Assembly (NCBI GenBank): GCA_947630535.1
Contig: CANRHZ010000014.1
Coordinates: 1 to 41,621 of the forward strand
Direction of reading: 5' to 3'
Length of the DNA: 41,621 nt
DNA from: Candidatus Gastranaerophilales bacterium
GTDB taxonomy: Bacteria; Cyanobacteriota; Vampirovibrionia; Gastranaerophilales; Gastranaerophilaceae
Shown piece by piece: positions 32,246-41,471 of the stretch. How positions within the stretch are numbered: position 1 is the stretch's first letter; each line of letters starts with the position of its first letter. The notes under the pieces were generated by a model that was not told the origin of the DNA, made no database searches, and worked only from the letters and a program-made list of their open reading frames with translations. A program made the position numbers and the translations under genes.

Positions 32246-32524
32246 CTAATCTTCTTCTATTTTGGAAGAATAAAATTCGGCATAGCTGTTTAGCATATTT
32301 ATAAAGTGAGAATATCTTTCCATTCTCAATTTTAGCCAGCCAAGCATGGGGTTTGCCCCCGTTATTTTAATTATACGAGTCTGGGTGAAGCATTTTTTCT
32401 TTGACGAATAACCTTCTTCAAAAAACATCTGGTATCTGCAATTAAGCTCATCAATTAAACCTAAGAGAGTTTGAAGCCAAGCGTCTTGAAGTTCATCATT
32501 TTCAATTCTGTATTCTAAATACAT
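32246..32524 (-). CDS. hypothetical protein, 92 residues
   Basis: I do not recognise this protein. It begins MYLEYRIENDELQDAWLQTLLGLIDELN, is rich in aromatic residues and looks mostly helical, with no signal peptide. GGAG at 8 bases upstream of the ATG and sense codon use like its neighbours support it as a real gene. It is convergent with rplY (21-base gap) and divergent from the DUF192 gene. Confidence 0.7.
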   Translation of the reverse strand: MYLEYRIENDELQDAWLQTLLGLIDELNCRYQMFFEEGYSSKKKCFTQTRIIKITGANPMLGWLKLRMERYSHFINMLNSYAEFYSSKIEED

Positions 32525-32562
32525 TTTTGCTTCTCCTTGCCTGTATAAAGGCTATTTACATT

Positions 32563-32591
32563 TTGTTTTTTATTAACTTTAGGGTTATAAT
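32563..32591 (+). promoter_or_regulatory. promoter of the DUF192-uvrC operon
   Basis: TTGTTT (32563-32568), a 17-base spacer and TATAAT (32586-32591) are followed by the DUF192 start at 32620. The promoter lies inside the longer frame that starts at 32527, which argues against that start. Confidence 0.65.
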
Positions 32592-32619
32592 ATTTAAATT
32601 GGATGGATTGAGTTTTTTT

Positions 32620-32979
32620 ATGTATAAAGAATCATTTTGTAAAGTTTTATTAAGTTCGGGTGCAGAGATTTTTAAAGCTAAGGTTGCAGACAACTTCTTT
32701 TTGAAATTAAAAGGGATTATGTTTAAAAAGAACTTTACATACAGTGCGCTTATTTTCAAGGATTCTAACTGGATGCATTCCTTTTTTTGTTTTGTTAATT
32801 TTCATATCGTCTTTTTGGATAAAAACTTTAATGTTTTGAGAGTTTTTTATGACGTTAAACCAAACAGAATTTTACCCCCCGTCTGGAAGGCAAAATATGC
32901 AATAGAATATTTTGATGACAGTATTAAATTTGAAATAAACCAAAAACTTAAGGTGGAATTTAATGAAACAAGGAATTGA
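32620..32979 (+). CDS. DUF192 family protein
   Basis: The 119-residue protein has the DUF192 pattern. The fragment FKAKVADNFFLKLKGIMFKK corresponds to the usual ARTPxERxxGLM region. It is followed by NWMHSFFCFVNFHIVFLDKNFNVL and a final WKAKYAIEY. DUF192 is a small beta-barrel of unknown function; many members have a signal peptide, which this one lacks. The ATG at 32620 has no strong ribosome site, and TTG at 32608 is an alternative. Its 3' end overlaps uvrC by 17 bases. Confidence 0.75.
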   Translation: MYKESFCKVLLSSGAEIFKAKVADNFFLKLKGIMFKKNFTYSALIFKDSNWMHSFFCFVNFHIVFLDKNFNVLRVFYDVKPNRILPPVWKAKYAIEYFDDSIKFEINQKLKVEFNETRN

Positions 32980-34636
32980 CCCTAAGATTCTGGAGCAGGT
33001 TAAGTTAATGCCAAAAGCACCAGGCTCCTACCAGTTTTACGACAGAAACGGAAAAGTAATATATGTGGGAAAAGCAAAGAACCTTTTTAACAGGGTTAGA
33101 AGCTATTTTATACAAAACGATTCAATTAAAGTTAACGTTATGGTTCCAAAAATCGCAAAGATTGAATGCATTGTTGTCGATAGCGAAGTAGAAGCCTTAA
33201 TTTTAGAATCGGAACTCATAAAAAAATACCTGCCAAGGTACAATGTTCTTTTAAAAGATGACAAAAAATTCCCCTACTTTTTAATAACGGATGAAAAGTA
33301 TCCGAGAATTACGGTTGTAAGAAAGGCAAACAAAAACAAACTGAAAGGCAAATATTTTGGGCCATACACGGATTCAAGAGCAATGTGGGCAACATTGGAA
33401 GTGTTAGAGCGAATTTTTCCGCTAAAAAAATGTAAAAAACCAAAATTTAATACAAGGCCCTGTCTTTATTATGATATGGGACAATGTATGGCACCCTGCC
33501 AAAACCTTATATCACCTGAAGATTACAGAAAAATATTAAGCGATGTTGAACTGTTTTTAACGGGAAGAAGGTCTGAATTATTAAAAATCCTGAAAGAACA
33601 AATGATAATAGCATCAAACAATCTTGAATTTGAAAAAGCCGCAAATTATAGAAATTCCTATAACGACATCCAAAAAACAATGGAAAAGCAAAAGATAGTT
33701 TCTGAAAACACATCAACAAATAAAGATTATATTGGAGTGATAAGCGATAACAACATATTCTGTGCCGCAATTTTAGAAATAAGAGAGGGGTGTCTTGTTA
33801 ACAAAAAAGATTTTGATTTTAAAGGAATACAAACAAGTGAAATCAGAGATTCAAAAGAAATAATAAAAGCCGTAATGAGAGAATACTATTCAATTATAAA
33901 TGATTGTGACATTCCAAAAAACATTGTTGTGCAGGAATTGCCTGATGATAAACAAATTTATGAAGATTGGCTTTCAATGAGAAGGGGTACTAATGTTAAG
34001 ATAATGGCGGCAAAATCGAATAAGGATATTGAGATACTTGAACTTTCAAAGAAAAATGCCGTCTATAACCTTGAACAACAGAAACTAAAATCAATTCAGG
34101 AAATCCAAAACGACTATAACGAGGTAGGTTCCTACATTAAAGACAAACTATTCTTAAAAAATTTCCCCCATATTGTTGAATGTTACGATATATCTCACAT
34201 TCAAGGGACTAATACAGTGGCATCAAGAGTCGTTTTTGAAAACGGAGCTCCCAAAAAAAGCTTGTATAGAAAATACAAATTAAAAACAATAAAAAATGGT
34301 GAAGTAAACGATTTTAAGAGCATGAATGAAATTTTGGGAAGGAGATTAAAAAAAATTATAAACGGTACGGATTACACGCCCGATTTAATAATAATTGACG
34401 GAGGTAAAGGGCAGCTATCAAGCGCAAAATCTGCAATGGCAGAGTTAGGCCTCAATATTGACATGGTTTCTCTTGCAAAAAGAGAGGAAGAAATCTTTAT
34501 ATTAAACGATAAAAACCCCGTTATTTTTCCCATAAATTCACCATCTCTGCACTTTTTCCAGAGAATAAGAGATGAGGCACACCGCTTTGCAATAACTTTC
34601 CACAGACAACAGAGAAATAAAACAATGTTGCAATAA
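32963..34636 (+). CDS. uvrC: excinuclease ABC subunit C lacking the C-terminal HhH domain
   Basis: The 557-residue protein has the N-terminal GIY-YIG nuclease (GSYQFYDRNGKVIYVGKAKNLFNRVRSYF), a cysteine cluster (CKKPKFNTRPCLYYDMGQCMAPC), and a UVR motif (LEFEKAANYRNSY). The RNase H-like nuclease has VECYDISHIQG, LIIIDGGKGQ and RDEAHRFAITFHR. It makes both incisions in nucleotide excision repair. The chain stops at KTMLQ right after the RNase H fold, and the tandem helix-hairpin-helix that normally follows is missing. No HhH coding is visible in any frame downstream. AAGGTGG precedes the ATG. Confidence 0.93.
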   Translation: MKQGIDPKILEQVKLMPKAPGSYQFYDRNGKVIYVGKAKNLFNRVRSYFIQNDSIKVNVMVPKIAKIECIVVDSEVEALILESELIKKYLPRYNVLLKDDKKFPYFLITDEKYPRITVVRKANKNKLKGKYFGPYTDSRAMWATLEVLERIFPLKKCKKPKFNTRPCLYYDMGQCMAPCQNLISPEDYRKILSDVELFLTGRRSELLKILKEQMIIASNNLEFEKAANYRNSYNDIQKTMEKQKIVSENTSTNKDYIGVISDNNIFCAAILEIREGCLVNKKDFDFKGIQTSEIRDSKEIIKAVMREYYSIINDCDIPKNIVVQELPDDKQIYEDWLSMRRGTNVKIMAAKSNKDIEILELSKKNAVYNLEQQKLKSIQEIQNDYNEVGSYIKDKLFLKNFPHIVECYDISHIQGTNTVASRVVFENGAPKKSLYRKYKLKTIKNGEVNDFKSMNEILGRRLKKIINGTDYTPDLIIIDGGKGQLSSAKSAMAELGLNIDMVSLAKREEEIFILNDKNPVIFPINSPSLHFFQRIRDEAHRFAITFHRQQRNKTMLQ

Positions 34637-34669
34637 TTTTTTTTCAGGGCTTTTTATTTTTATAAAAAA

Positions 34670-34678
34670 TGTTATAAT
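34670..34678 (+). promoter_or_regulatory. extended -10 promoter of the BlaI-like gene
   Basis: TG-T-TATAAT at 34670-34678 is a perfect extended -10. The start would be near 34685, and AGGA precedes the ATG at 34714. Confidence 0.65.
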
Positions 34679-34713
34679 GGTAGTAACAAATTTTAAAGAT
34701 AGGAAAATTACTT

Positions 34714-35085
34714 ATGAATTTTAGACATGGCTCGCTTGAAAGCATTATTTTAAACGCACTTTGGGATTTAGAATCTCAAGGGATATACAAAAATTCCGTT
34801 AAGGATGTTTTTGACTATATTTCTGCGTCCCATACAACCAAAAGAGCATACACAACGGTAAAAACCGTAATGGACAGATTGTATGAAAAAGAAGTGCTCT
34901 TAAGAATTAAACAAGGTAAGAAATTTTTCTATCGTACCGCATATTCTTCTTATGACATTGTTGCAAACAGTTTGAAAAAAATTGCGCTTCAATATTGTAA
35001 CAGTGACATGAATAAACTCATTGAGGTTGCAAATACCCTTATTAATTCTAATTTAGAGGAATCCGCTAAAATCTCTCAGAGGTAA
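34714..35085 (+). CDS. BlaI/MecI/CopY-family winged-helix regulator
   Basis: The 123-residue protein has the family N-terminal winged helix: LESIILNALWDLESQG, VKDVFDYISASHTTKRAYTTVKTVMDRLYEKEVLLRIKQGKKFFYR. A dimerisation helix with a C-terminal segment follows. BlaI relatives are dimeric repressors released by proteolysis through a BlaR-type sensor; no BlaR or beta-lactamase gene lies nearby. It heads a small operon with a hypothetical gene and a TadE-like gene. Its own operator cannot be assigned. Confidence 0.85.
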   Translation: MNFRHGSLESIILNALWDLESQGIYKNSVKDVFDYISASHTTKRAYTTVKTVMDRLYEKEVLLRIKQGKKFFYRTAYSSYDIVANSLKKIALQYCNSDMNKLIEVANTLINSNLEESAKISQR

Positions 35086-35088
35086 ACA

Positions 35089-35466
35089 TTGGCTGATGAT
35101 ACGGATATAATTAAACAAAGAAGAATCTGCGCACAAATTCTTGTTGATGTTATACTGTCAAAAATCAAAGTACTTGATGCGCTTAAAAAAATCCCCAAAG
35201 AAACGGGAGATGATTCAATTAACACCTGTTTTCATATTCTTGTGCACTACGAATCAGACGAAGATTTAAGAAAAACCGATAACGTATATAAAGAAGTGCA
35301 GGACGATTTTTTGGTTGAGGCAGCAGAAATTCTTGCAAGAGGCGAAAACCTTCCCTATAATATTATAAAAGAATATAAAGATTACTATCAAAATTCGGAT
35401 TTATTCTACAGAAAACCAAACAGGCATAACTTTATAAAACGTCTTTTAAAGTTTATAAATATATGA
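35089..35466 (+). CDS. hypothetical protein, 125 residues
   Basis: I recognise no family. The protein is soluble, mostly helical, with acidic N-terminal residues (ADDTD) and a basic C-terminus (NRHNFIKRLLKFINI). It starts at a TTG with GAGG 6 bases upstream, 3 bases after the BlaI-like stop. Its end overlaps the start of the TadE-like gene by 4 bases, so the three genes form an operon. Confidence 0.75.
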   Translation: MADDTDIIKQRRICAQILVDVILSKIKVLDALKKIPKETGDDSINTCFHILVHYESDEDLRKTDNVYKEVQDDFLVEAAEILARGENLPYNIIKEYKDYYQNSDLFYRKPNRHNFIKRLLKFINI

Positions 35467-35906
35467 TTAAAAATTATTTAAAAAGAAAACATAGGGCATC
35501 CGGTACACTTGAGTTTCTTGTGGTATTTGTTGTTCTTTTTATTTTTTTTATGACAATTACGGATATCGGGCTTTATTTTAGAGAAATATATCTTGTTCAG
35601 ACAGTATCGGATGAAGCGCAATCAAAAATGAGCGCAAACGGTATCTGTATAAACGATATCGAAAAGACAAAAGAAATATTTAAAGATACTATACACACAT
35701 TTTATAACACAATTCCAAATCTAACTCTATCAACAAAAGATGGTTTCAACTCTCTTGAAGATGACAACTACACTTTTAAATTTTTGTGCCATAAAGACAA
35801 TCTGGTTGACAATATTATTTTTGAAAAAAAATATTCCGGGCTTTTTTTATTTAAACCTTATGTTTTGATAAAATCAAACAACTCATCCAATACATTATTT
35901 TATTAA
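35463..35906 (+). CDS. TadE-like pilus-related protein
   Basis: The 147-residue protein has a basic N-terminus followed by RASGTLEFLVVFVVLFIFFM, a single long hydrophobic helix with a conserved Glu, the TadE pattern. A periplasmic C-terminal part follows. TadE proteins are minor pseudopilins of Tad/Flp pili. No other Tad gene is in the window, so the role is uncertain. It overlaps the preceding gene by 4 bases. Confidence 0.7.
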   Translation: MIKNYLKRKHRASGTLEFLVVFVVLFIFFMTITDIGLYFREIYLVQTVSDEAQSKMSANGICINDIEKTKEIFKDTIHTFYNTIPNLTLSTKDGFNSLEDDNYTFKFLCHKDNLVDNIIFEKKYSGLFLFKPYVLIKSNNSSNTLFY

Positions 35907-35969
35907 TTTGTTGCAGCATTTGAGTTCAAATGCTAATATTAAACAAGGAAAAAATAAAAAGAGATTGCA

Positions 35970-36659
35970 TTGAATAGCGTAGACATAATTATACCCGTAT
36001 ATAACGAAGAGGACACAATTGAAAGTGTCCTTGAAGTTGTTGATAATACAGATTTTTGTGCATTACAAAAAAATATAATTATAGTTGATGATTGTTCTAT
36101 TGATTCAACAAGAAAAATTCTTGAAAAGTATGAAAATAAATTCAAAATAATATATAAAGACAAAAATTCGGGCAAAGGCTCTGCATTAAGTGAAGGTATC
36201 AAACATTCAAACGGTGATATTATCGTGTTTCAGGATGCGGATTTAGAATATGACCCGAATGACTATTCAAAACTTATTTCTCTAATTGTGCATGGTGATG
36301 CTGACGTTGTTTACGGTTCAAGATTTTTAAATAAAAAAAACAATAACTTTATGATGCTCTCATTTCTTGCAAACAAATTTTTAACAATGCTTACAAACAT
36401 CCTTTATAACTCAAATTTGACCGATATGGAAACATGCTATAAAGCAATAAGGAGAGATTGCATAAAAGATATAACGCTTGTTTCAAAGAAATTTGACATA
36501 GAACCGGAAATTACATCCAAACTCTTAAAGAAAGGAATAAAGATTTCGGAAGTTCCAATTTGTTACAATTCAAGGAACTATTCAAGCGGCAAAAAAATTA
36601 CATTTTTGGATGGTTTAATGGCAATCTATACCTTGCTTAAATACAAATTCACAAACTAA
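35970..36659 (+). CDS. GT2 glycosyltransferase, DPM1/polyprenyl-phosphate type
   Basis: The 229-residue protein starts VDIIIPVYNEEDTIESVLEVV and has IIVDDCSIDST, KGSALSEGIKHSNGDIIVFQDADLEYDPNDY and GSRF, a GT-A fold with the DxD-type metal site. The compact length and C-terminal basic region fit enzymes that transfer a sugar to polyprenyl phosphate. Start codon is TTG with a weak AAGAGA upstream. It sits directly ahead of rsmH, possibly in the same transcript. The substrate is unknown. Confidence 0.85.
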   Translation: MNSVDIIIPVYNEEDTIESVLEVVDNTDFCALQKNIIIVDDCSIDSTRKILEKYENKFKIIYKDKNSGKGSALSEGIKHSNGDIIVFQDADLEYDPNDYSKLISLIVHGDADVVYGSRFLNKKNNNFMMLSFLANKFLTMLTNILYNSNLTDMETCYKAIRRDCIKDITLVSKKFDIEPEITSKLLKKGIKISEVPICYNSRNYSSGKKITFLDGLMAIYTLLKYKFTN

Positions 36660-36674
36660 AGGTTTTAAAAAACA

Positions 36675-37640
36675 GTGTCAAGTTTATATAAATCAAACAA
36701 ATATACCCACTACACCGTAATGAAAGAAGAAGCGGTGGGTATGCTTTCAGTTGATAAAAACCCCGATAAAATATATATTGATGCAACACTTGGGGGCGGA
36801 GGCCATAGCGAACTTATATTACAAAAGCTTTCAAACAAAGGAAGGCTCATATCATTTGATGTGGATGATGAAGCAATTGAAGCATCAAAAGAAAGGCTGT
36901 CTGAGTACAAAAATTTAACCATAGTAAAAAGAAGCTATTCTGAAATAAAAGATGTTTTAAAAGAATTAAACATAGATAAAATAACCGGCGGGATAATATT
37001 TGATTTGGGAGCATCCTACAATCAGCTTAAATCAGAGCAAAGAGGATTTTCCTTTCTGAAAGATTCGCCGCTTGACATGCGTTTTAACAAAAATTCAAAA
37101 CTCACCGCCCACGATATTGTAAACAATTATAAAGAAGAAAAACTTGTAGAGATTTTTTCAAAATATGGCGAAGAACACTATTCAAAACGCATTGCAAGAA
37201 AGATTGTAAACTCAAGACCAATTAATACAACTTTACAATTGGCGGATTTAATAGTTACCTCTACACCAAAAAACAAAAGTAAAATTCATCCGGCAACAAG
37301 GGTTTTTCAGGCAATCAGAATTGAAGTTAACAATGAGTTGTTAAATTTTGAAAATACACTAAAAGATGTGCTTACATTATTATCTTTAGGTGGTATAATA
37401 AGTGTGATAAGTTTTCATTCTTTAGAAGACAGGGTGACAAAACAATTTTTTAGAGAGTTTTCAAAAGAATGCAGATGTCCTTTTAATCAGCCTATATGTA
37501 ATTGCGGCGGAAAAATTCTTGAACTTATAAATAAAAAGCCGATATCGGCTTCAATGTCAGAGATAAAAGAAAATCCTCCGTCAAGAAGCGCAAAACTTAG
37601 AGGGGCAAAAAAAATTTCCGATACTGGAGTACAAAATTGA
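36675..37640 (+). CDS. rsmH: 16S rRNA (cytosine1402-N4)-methyltransferase RsmH (MraW)
   Basis: The 321-residue protein begins at GTG and has HYTVMKEEAVGML, DATLGGGGHSELIL (SAM site), IIFDLGASYNQL, DMRFN, HPATRVFQAIRIEVNNEL and the family-final SFHSLEDR. A CxCP/CNC cluster (CRCPFNQPICNCGG) is also typical. It methylates C1402 of 16S rRNA and classically opens the dcw cluster. Its stop overlaps the TTG start of the next gene. Confidence 0.93.
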   Translation: MSSLYKSNKYTHYTVMKEEAVGMLSVDKNPDKIYIDATLGGGGHSELILQKLSNKGRLISFDVDDEAIEASKERLSEYKNLTIVKRSYSEIKDVLKELNIDKITGGIIFDLGASYNQLKSEQRGFSFLKDSPLDMRFNKNSKLTAHDIVNNYKEEKLVEIFSKYGEEHYSKRIARKIVNSRPINTTLQLADLIVTSTPKNKSKIHPATRVFQAIRIEVNNELLNFENTLKDVLTLLSLGGIISVISFHSLEDRVTKQFFREFSKECRCPFNQPICNCGGKILELINKKPISASMSEIKENPPSRSAKLRGAKKISDTGVQN

Positions 37641-38137
37641 ACAACAATAATGTTAACAATATTACAAGGCTAAATGGCAATATTGAACATACCGCCGGAC
37701 ATTCATACGTCCGGAACCCGTATTCCGAAGAAAGACGAAACAAACAAAAAGCAAGGCAAAATCCCGTCATAAGCGGTTATTTTGTGAGGGAAAAATCATA
37801 TAAAGAAATAATTATTTCCCGTATAAATACCGCACTTTGTTGTATTTTGGGAATACTTGTTTTAGCGTGTCTTATAAGTTATTATTTTGTTGTTGTTAAT
37901 GAAATCCAATTAAGAAAAATAAGCAAAGAAACCATCGCACTAAACCTCGATAATTCCGATATGCAAAATAAGCTTGACAACCTTCAATCGTTCTCTAATG
38001 TTGATTTTCAGGTTTCAAAATTCAATATTTTGCAGCGTGCAAAACAGGTAATTGAAATTGCACCTCAGGACTTACCGGTTGTTGATTACGACAAAAAAAC
38101 GGCAGATACCGGAATGAACAGATTTCTTGGCTATTAA
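37637..38137 (+). CDS. ftsL: FtsL-like division protein
   Basis: The 166-residue protein has a basic N-terminal tail, one transmembrane helix (about residues 61-84, TALCCILGILVLACLISYYFVV) and a short coiled coil (NEIQLRKISKETIALNLDNSDMQNKLDNL). That topology, between rsmH and the transpeptidase, is the position and shape of FtsL. Sequence conservation in FtsL is poor, so the name rests on context. TTG start overlapping the rsmH stop. Confidence 0.7.
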   Translation: MNNNNVNNITRLNGNIEHTAGHSYVRNPYSEERRNKQKARQNPVISGYFVREKSYKEIIISRINTALCCILGILVLACLISYYFVVVNEIQLRKISKETIALNLDNSDMQNKLDNLQSFSNVDFQVSKFNILQRAKQVIEIAPQDLPVVDYDKKTADTGMNRFLGY

Positions 38138-38167
38138 AACCAAATAGCTTTTTTAGGGGGAGTACAT

Positions 38168-39868
38168 TTGAATAAACCGTTTCAAAAACAGTTTGAAAAT
38201 CGTATCGGTTGTTTGCAGTTTTTTTTCAATTTTTGTGTTGTGTTGCTTCTTATATATCTGTTTTTGACTCAGGTCTTTGATATAAGAGGGTACAGGGACA
38301 GGGCAAAATTCCAAAGGTCATCTTCTCCTTTTGTTTTAAGGGGGGAAATTGTAGACAGAAACGGGGTTAAGCTTGCTTCGGATGATACATCGTTTAATGT
38401 CTATGCGCACCCTCAATACTATGATAACACCCCAAAAGAGCTGGCAGAAAAATTGCAACCGCTTTTGAATTTATCTGAAAGCGAACTAATACAGAAGTTT
38501 TCAAAAAAAGATACGGTAATCCTGATAAAAAAAGGTATCAATAGGAAAACCGCCGACAAAATAAAGTTATTAAAACTAAGAGAAATTTCGCTTGAAGCCA
38601 AGAATAAACGTGTATATCCGCAAGGAGAGCTTGCTTCCCATGTGCTTGGATACTACAACCCTGATGCGGATATGGCGGGCGGAATTGAATATGTTGCGGG
38701 AGATTACCTTAAATATATAGACCGTTCAATAAAATACGAAAAAATGCCTAACGGAGATATTATATACAATCTGACGGTTGACCCCAAAGACGTTATCACA
38801 CCCGTTATGGGTAAAACTCTAAAACTTACCATAGATTCTCCAATTCAACATATATGCGAAAAATACCTTTATCAGATGGTAAGAAAAACAAATGCACTAA
38901 GGGGAGCGGTTATTGTTATGGAGCCAAAAACCGGAGATATTTTGGCAATGGCGGTCTATCCCTATTACAATCCGAATAACTATGCAAAACACTCCCTTTT
39001 GGAACTAAAAAATTGGGCACTCACAGATGTTTACCCGCCGGGTTCAACCTTTAAAATTATAACGATAGCCTCAGCCTTTTTGAATAACAAAATAAATAAA
39101 AATACCAAAATTCTTGATACCGGAAAAATGAAAATAGGCTGGTGGGAAATTTTAAACTATGATTACGGACAAAAAGGCGCCCCCGGGCTTATTGATTTAG
39201 TTTATCTTTTTCAACATTCAAGCAATATAGGAAGCGTTAAGGTTGCCCAGATGATGAGCCCGGAAGAATTTTCTCAGGCGCTTCAATTGTTCGGGTTTGG
39301 TGCAAGAACGGGAATAGATTTGCCGGGAGAATCTACGGGCCTTTTACCTAACCCCTCAACCTGGGATAGTGCAACACATGCTTCAATGGGTTACGGATAC
39401 GGTTCTTCTGTTACTGCAATTCAAATGGTATCAGCGGTTAACGCAATTGCTAACGGCGGAGTTTGGGTCAGTCCGCATGTTATAAAATATAGCGATGATG
39501 AACTTGAAAGCAAACTTACAAAAAGAAGAATTATGACGGAAGAACAGGCAAAAGACATAACGGACCTACTTGTTGAATCAATTGAACGAGGCAAATCTCC
39601 TGCCAAACTGGATGACTATTATGTTGCCGCAAAAACAGGTACTTCAAGGCGCCCTAACGACAACGGGGTTGGGTATTCAAACAAACTTTATACGTCAATG
39701 GTAGGCTTTCTTCCCGCCACAAACCCGAGAGTTACAATATATGTAGTTGTCGATTCTCCGCAAGGAGGCGGCATCTGGGGTTCAACAGTTGCAGCACCGA
39801 TTTTTAAAGATGTTGCAACCGAAATTGTCAGAATTTTAAATATTAATCCTGACAAACATTCCACTTAG
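38168..39868 (+). CDS. ftsI: penicillin-binding protein / FtsI-type peptidoglycan transpeptidase
   Basis: The 566-residue class B PBP has an N-terminal membrane anchor (residues 15-37). A PBP dimerisation domain with RGEIVDRNGVKLASD follows, then a transpeptidase domain with SxxK (STFK, 293-296), SxN (SSN, 351-353) and KTGT (489-492). It crosslinks septal peptidoglycan. The TTG start follows a strong AGGGGGAG. Its position in the rsmH-ftsL-ftsI-murE order supports FtsI rather than PBP2. Confidence 0.92.
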   Translation: MNKPFQKQFENRIGCLQFFFNFCVVLLLIYLFLTQVFDIRGYRDRAKFQRSSSPFVLRGEIVDRNGVKLASDDTSFNVYAHPQYYDNTPKELAEKLQPLLNLSESELIQKFSKKDTVILIKKGINRKTADKIKLLKLREISLEAKNKRVYPQGELASHVLGYYNPDADMAGGIEYVAGDYLKYIDRSIKYEKMPNGDIIYNLTVDPKDVITPVMGKTLKLTIDSPIQHICEKYLYQMVRKTNALRGAVIVMEPKTGDILAMAVYPYYNPNNYAKHSLLELKNWALTDVYPPGSTFKIITIASAFLNNKINKNTKILDTGKMKIGWWEILNYDYGQKGAPGLIDLVYLFQHSSNIGSVKVAQMMSPEEFSQALQLFGFGARTGIDLPGESTGLLPNPSTWDSATHASMGYGYGSSVTAIQMVSAVNAIANGGVWVSPHVIKYSDDELESKLTKRRIMTEEQAKDITDLLVESIERGKSPAKLDDYYVAAKTGTSRRPNDNGVGYSNKLYTSMVGFLPATNPRVTIYVVVDSPQGGGIWGSTVAAPIFKDVATEIVRILNINPDKHST

Positions 39869-39954
39869 TTCATGTTAACAATTATAAATTTTGCTTCCAT
39901 TTTTTTATTTAGTCGTAAAATACTAGTATTAGACTGTCTTGTTGAAGGATTACT

Positions 39955-41412
39955 ATGGAACTATCTGAAATTATTAAACATATTGATTGCAAAGAAATTT
40001 TAAACTTTAAAAATGTAGATATTAAAGGCATTTCATACAACTCAAACACAATAAAAAGCCATGAAATTTTTGTTTGTTTAAAAGGAGAACATGTTGACGG
40101 CCATAATTTTGCACAGAAAGCCTTTGAAAAAGGTGCAATTGCAATAATGGCAGAACACCCCTTAAACATTGAAATTCCTCAATTAATTGTTAATTCAACT
40201 CAGGAAAAAATAGCGGATTTGGCTTCTGCATTTTACCATAACCCGTCTAATTCATTGAATTTAATCGGCATAACGGGTACTAACGGCAAAACGACAGTTA
40301 CTCACCTTGTACAGAAAATTTTTGAATATGAAAATAAAAAGTGCGCCCTAATTGGGACTCTTGGATACAAATTGTGTTCTAATTCTGAATATTTGGAAGC
40401 AAAACATACAACACCTCAGGCACCAGAATTGCAAGCAACATTATCAACAATGCTATCAAAAGACATATTGAATGTTGTAATGGAAGTATCATCCCATGCT
40501 CTGGAACAACACAGGGTTAAAAATGTTAATTATTCGGGCGCCGCATTTACGAATTTAACACAGGATCATCTTGATTTTCATATAACAATGGAAAATTACT
40601 TTAATGCAAAAGCCAAACTTTTTATTGGTCTGAAAAAAGGTTCATTTGCCGTTATAAACAATGATGATAAGTATGCAAATAAATTCTTAAATAAAATACC
40701 CGATGGAGTCAATGTGCTTACCTACGGAGTTAAAAACAATTCAAAATTGATGGCAAAAGACATTGAATTTACATCCCATGGTGTTTCATTTAAATGTTGT
40801 TATGAAAAAGAATGTGTTGAAATAAATCTTCAATTAAACGGAATGTTTAGTGTCTATAATGCACTATGTGCTATAGGTGTAGGGTTAATGTCAAATATTC
40901 CTTTAGTGTCATGCAAACTGGCACTTGAAGCTACAAAGTCTGTTGCGGGACGATTTGAAATTGTGCACTCCAACCCTATGGTAATCGTTGATTATGCCCA
41001 TACCCCGGACGGTCTTGAAAATATTTTAAGAGCGGCAAGAGAGCTTACGCCTAAAGATGCTGAACTTATATGTATGTTTGGATGCGGCGGGGATAGAGAT
41101 GCTACAAAAAGACCAAAGATGGGACATATTGCTCAAACTCTTAGCGATAAAATCGTTGTAACATCAGATAATCCACGCTCGGAGGACCCTCAGCAAATTA
41201 TAACGGACATACTGTCAGGGCTAAAACTGATTAACCCGAAAACCGTATTTGTAGAACCTGACAGACACCTTGCAATTGAATTATTAAAGAAAATTTCAAA
41301 AGAAAATGACGTAATAATATTGGCGGGCAAAGGGCATGAAGATTATCAAATTCTAAATGACAGGACAATCCACTTTGATGACAGAGAGGAAGTCCAGAAA
41401 GTTTTTTTATAA
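39955..41412 (+). CDS. murE: UDP-MurNAc-L-Ala-D-Glu:meso-diaminopimelate ligase
   Basis: The 485-residue Mur ligase has the ATP loop GTNGKTT (108-114), the central TNLTQDHLDFH and VDYAHTPDGLENIL blocks. SDNPRSEDP is the DNPR signature of meso-DAP-adding MurE rather than the Lys-adding type. It adds the third residue of the stem peptide in the cytosol. GAAGGAT precedes the ATG. Gap of 86 bases after ftsI with no obvious terminator. Confidence 0.95.
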   Translation: MELSEIIKHIDCKEILNFKNVDIKGISYNSNTIKSHEIFVCLKGEHVDGHNFAQKAFEKGAIAIMAEHPLNIEIPQLIVNSTQEKIADLASAFYHNPSNSLNLIGITGTNGKTTVTHLVQKIFEYENKKCALIGTLGYKLCSNSEYLEAKHTTPQAPELQATLSTMLSKDILNVVMEVSSHALEQHRVKNVNYSGAAFTNLTQDHLDFHITMENYFNAKAKLFIGLKKGSFAVINNDDKYANKFLNKIPDGVNVLTYGVKNNSKLMAKDIEFTSHGVSFKCCYEKECVEINLQLNGMFSVYNALCAIGVGLMSNIPLVSCKLALEATKSVAGRFEIVHSNPMVIVDYAHTPDGLENILRAARELTPKDAELICMFGCGGDRDATKRPKMGHIAQTLSDKIVVTSDNPRSEDPQQIITDILSGLKLINPKTVFVEPDRHLAIELLKKISKENDVIILAGKGHEDYQILNDRTIHFDDREEVQKVFL

Positions 41413-41471
41413 GTCAATATTAACTTTTTATAACCTCTTTTAAATATGCCCAAATTGTATTAGAATATATA

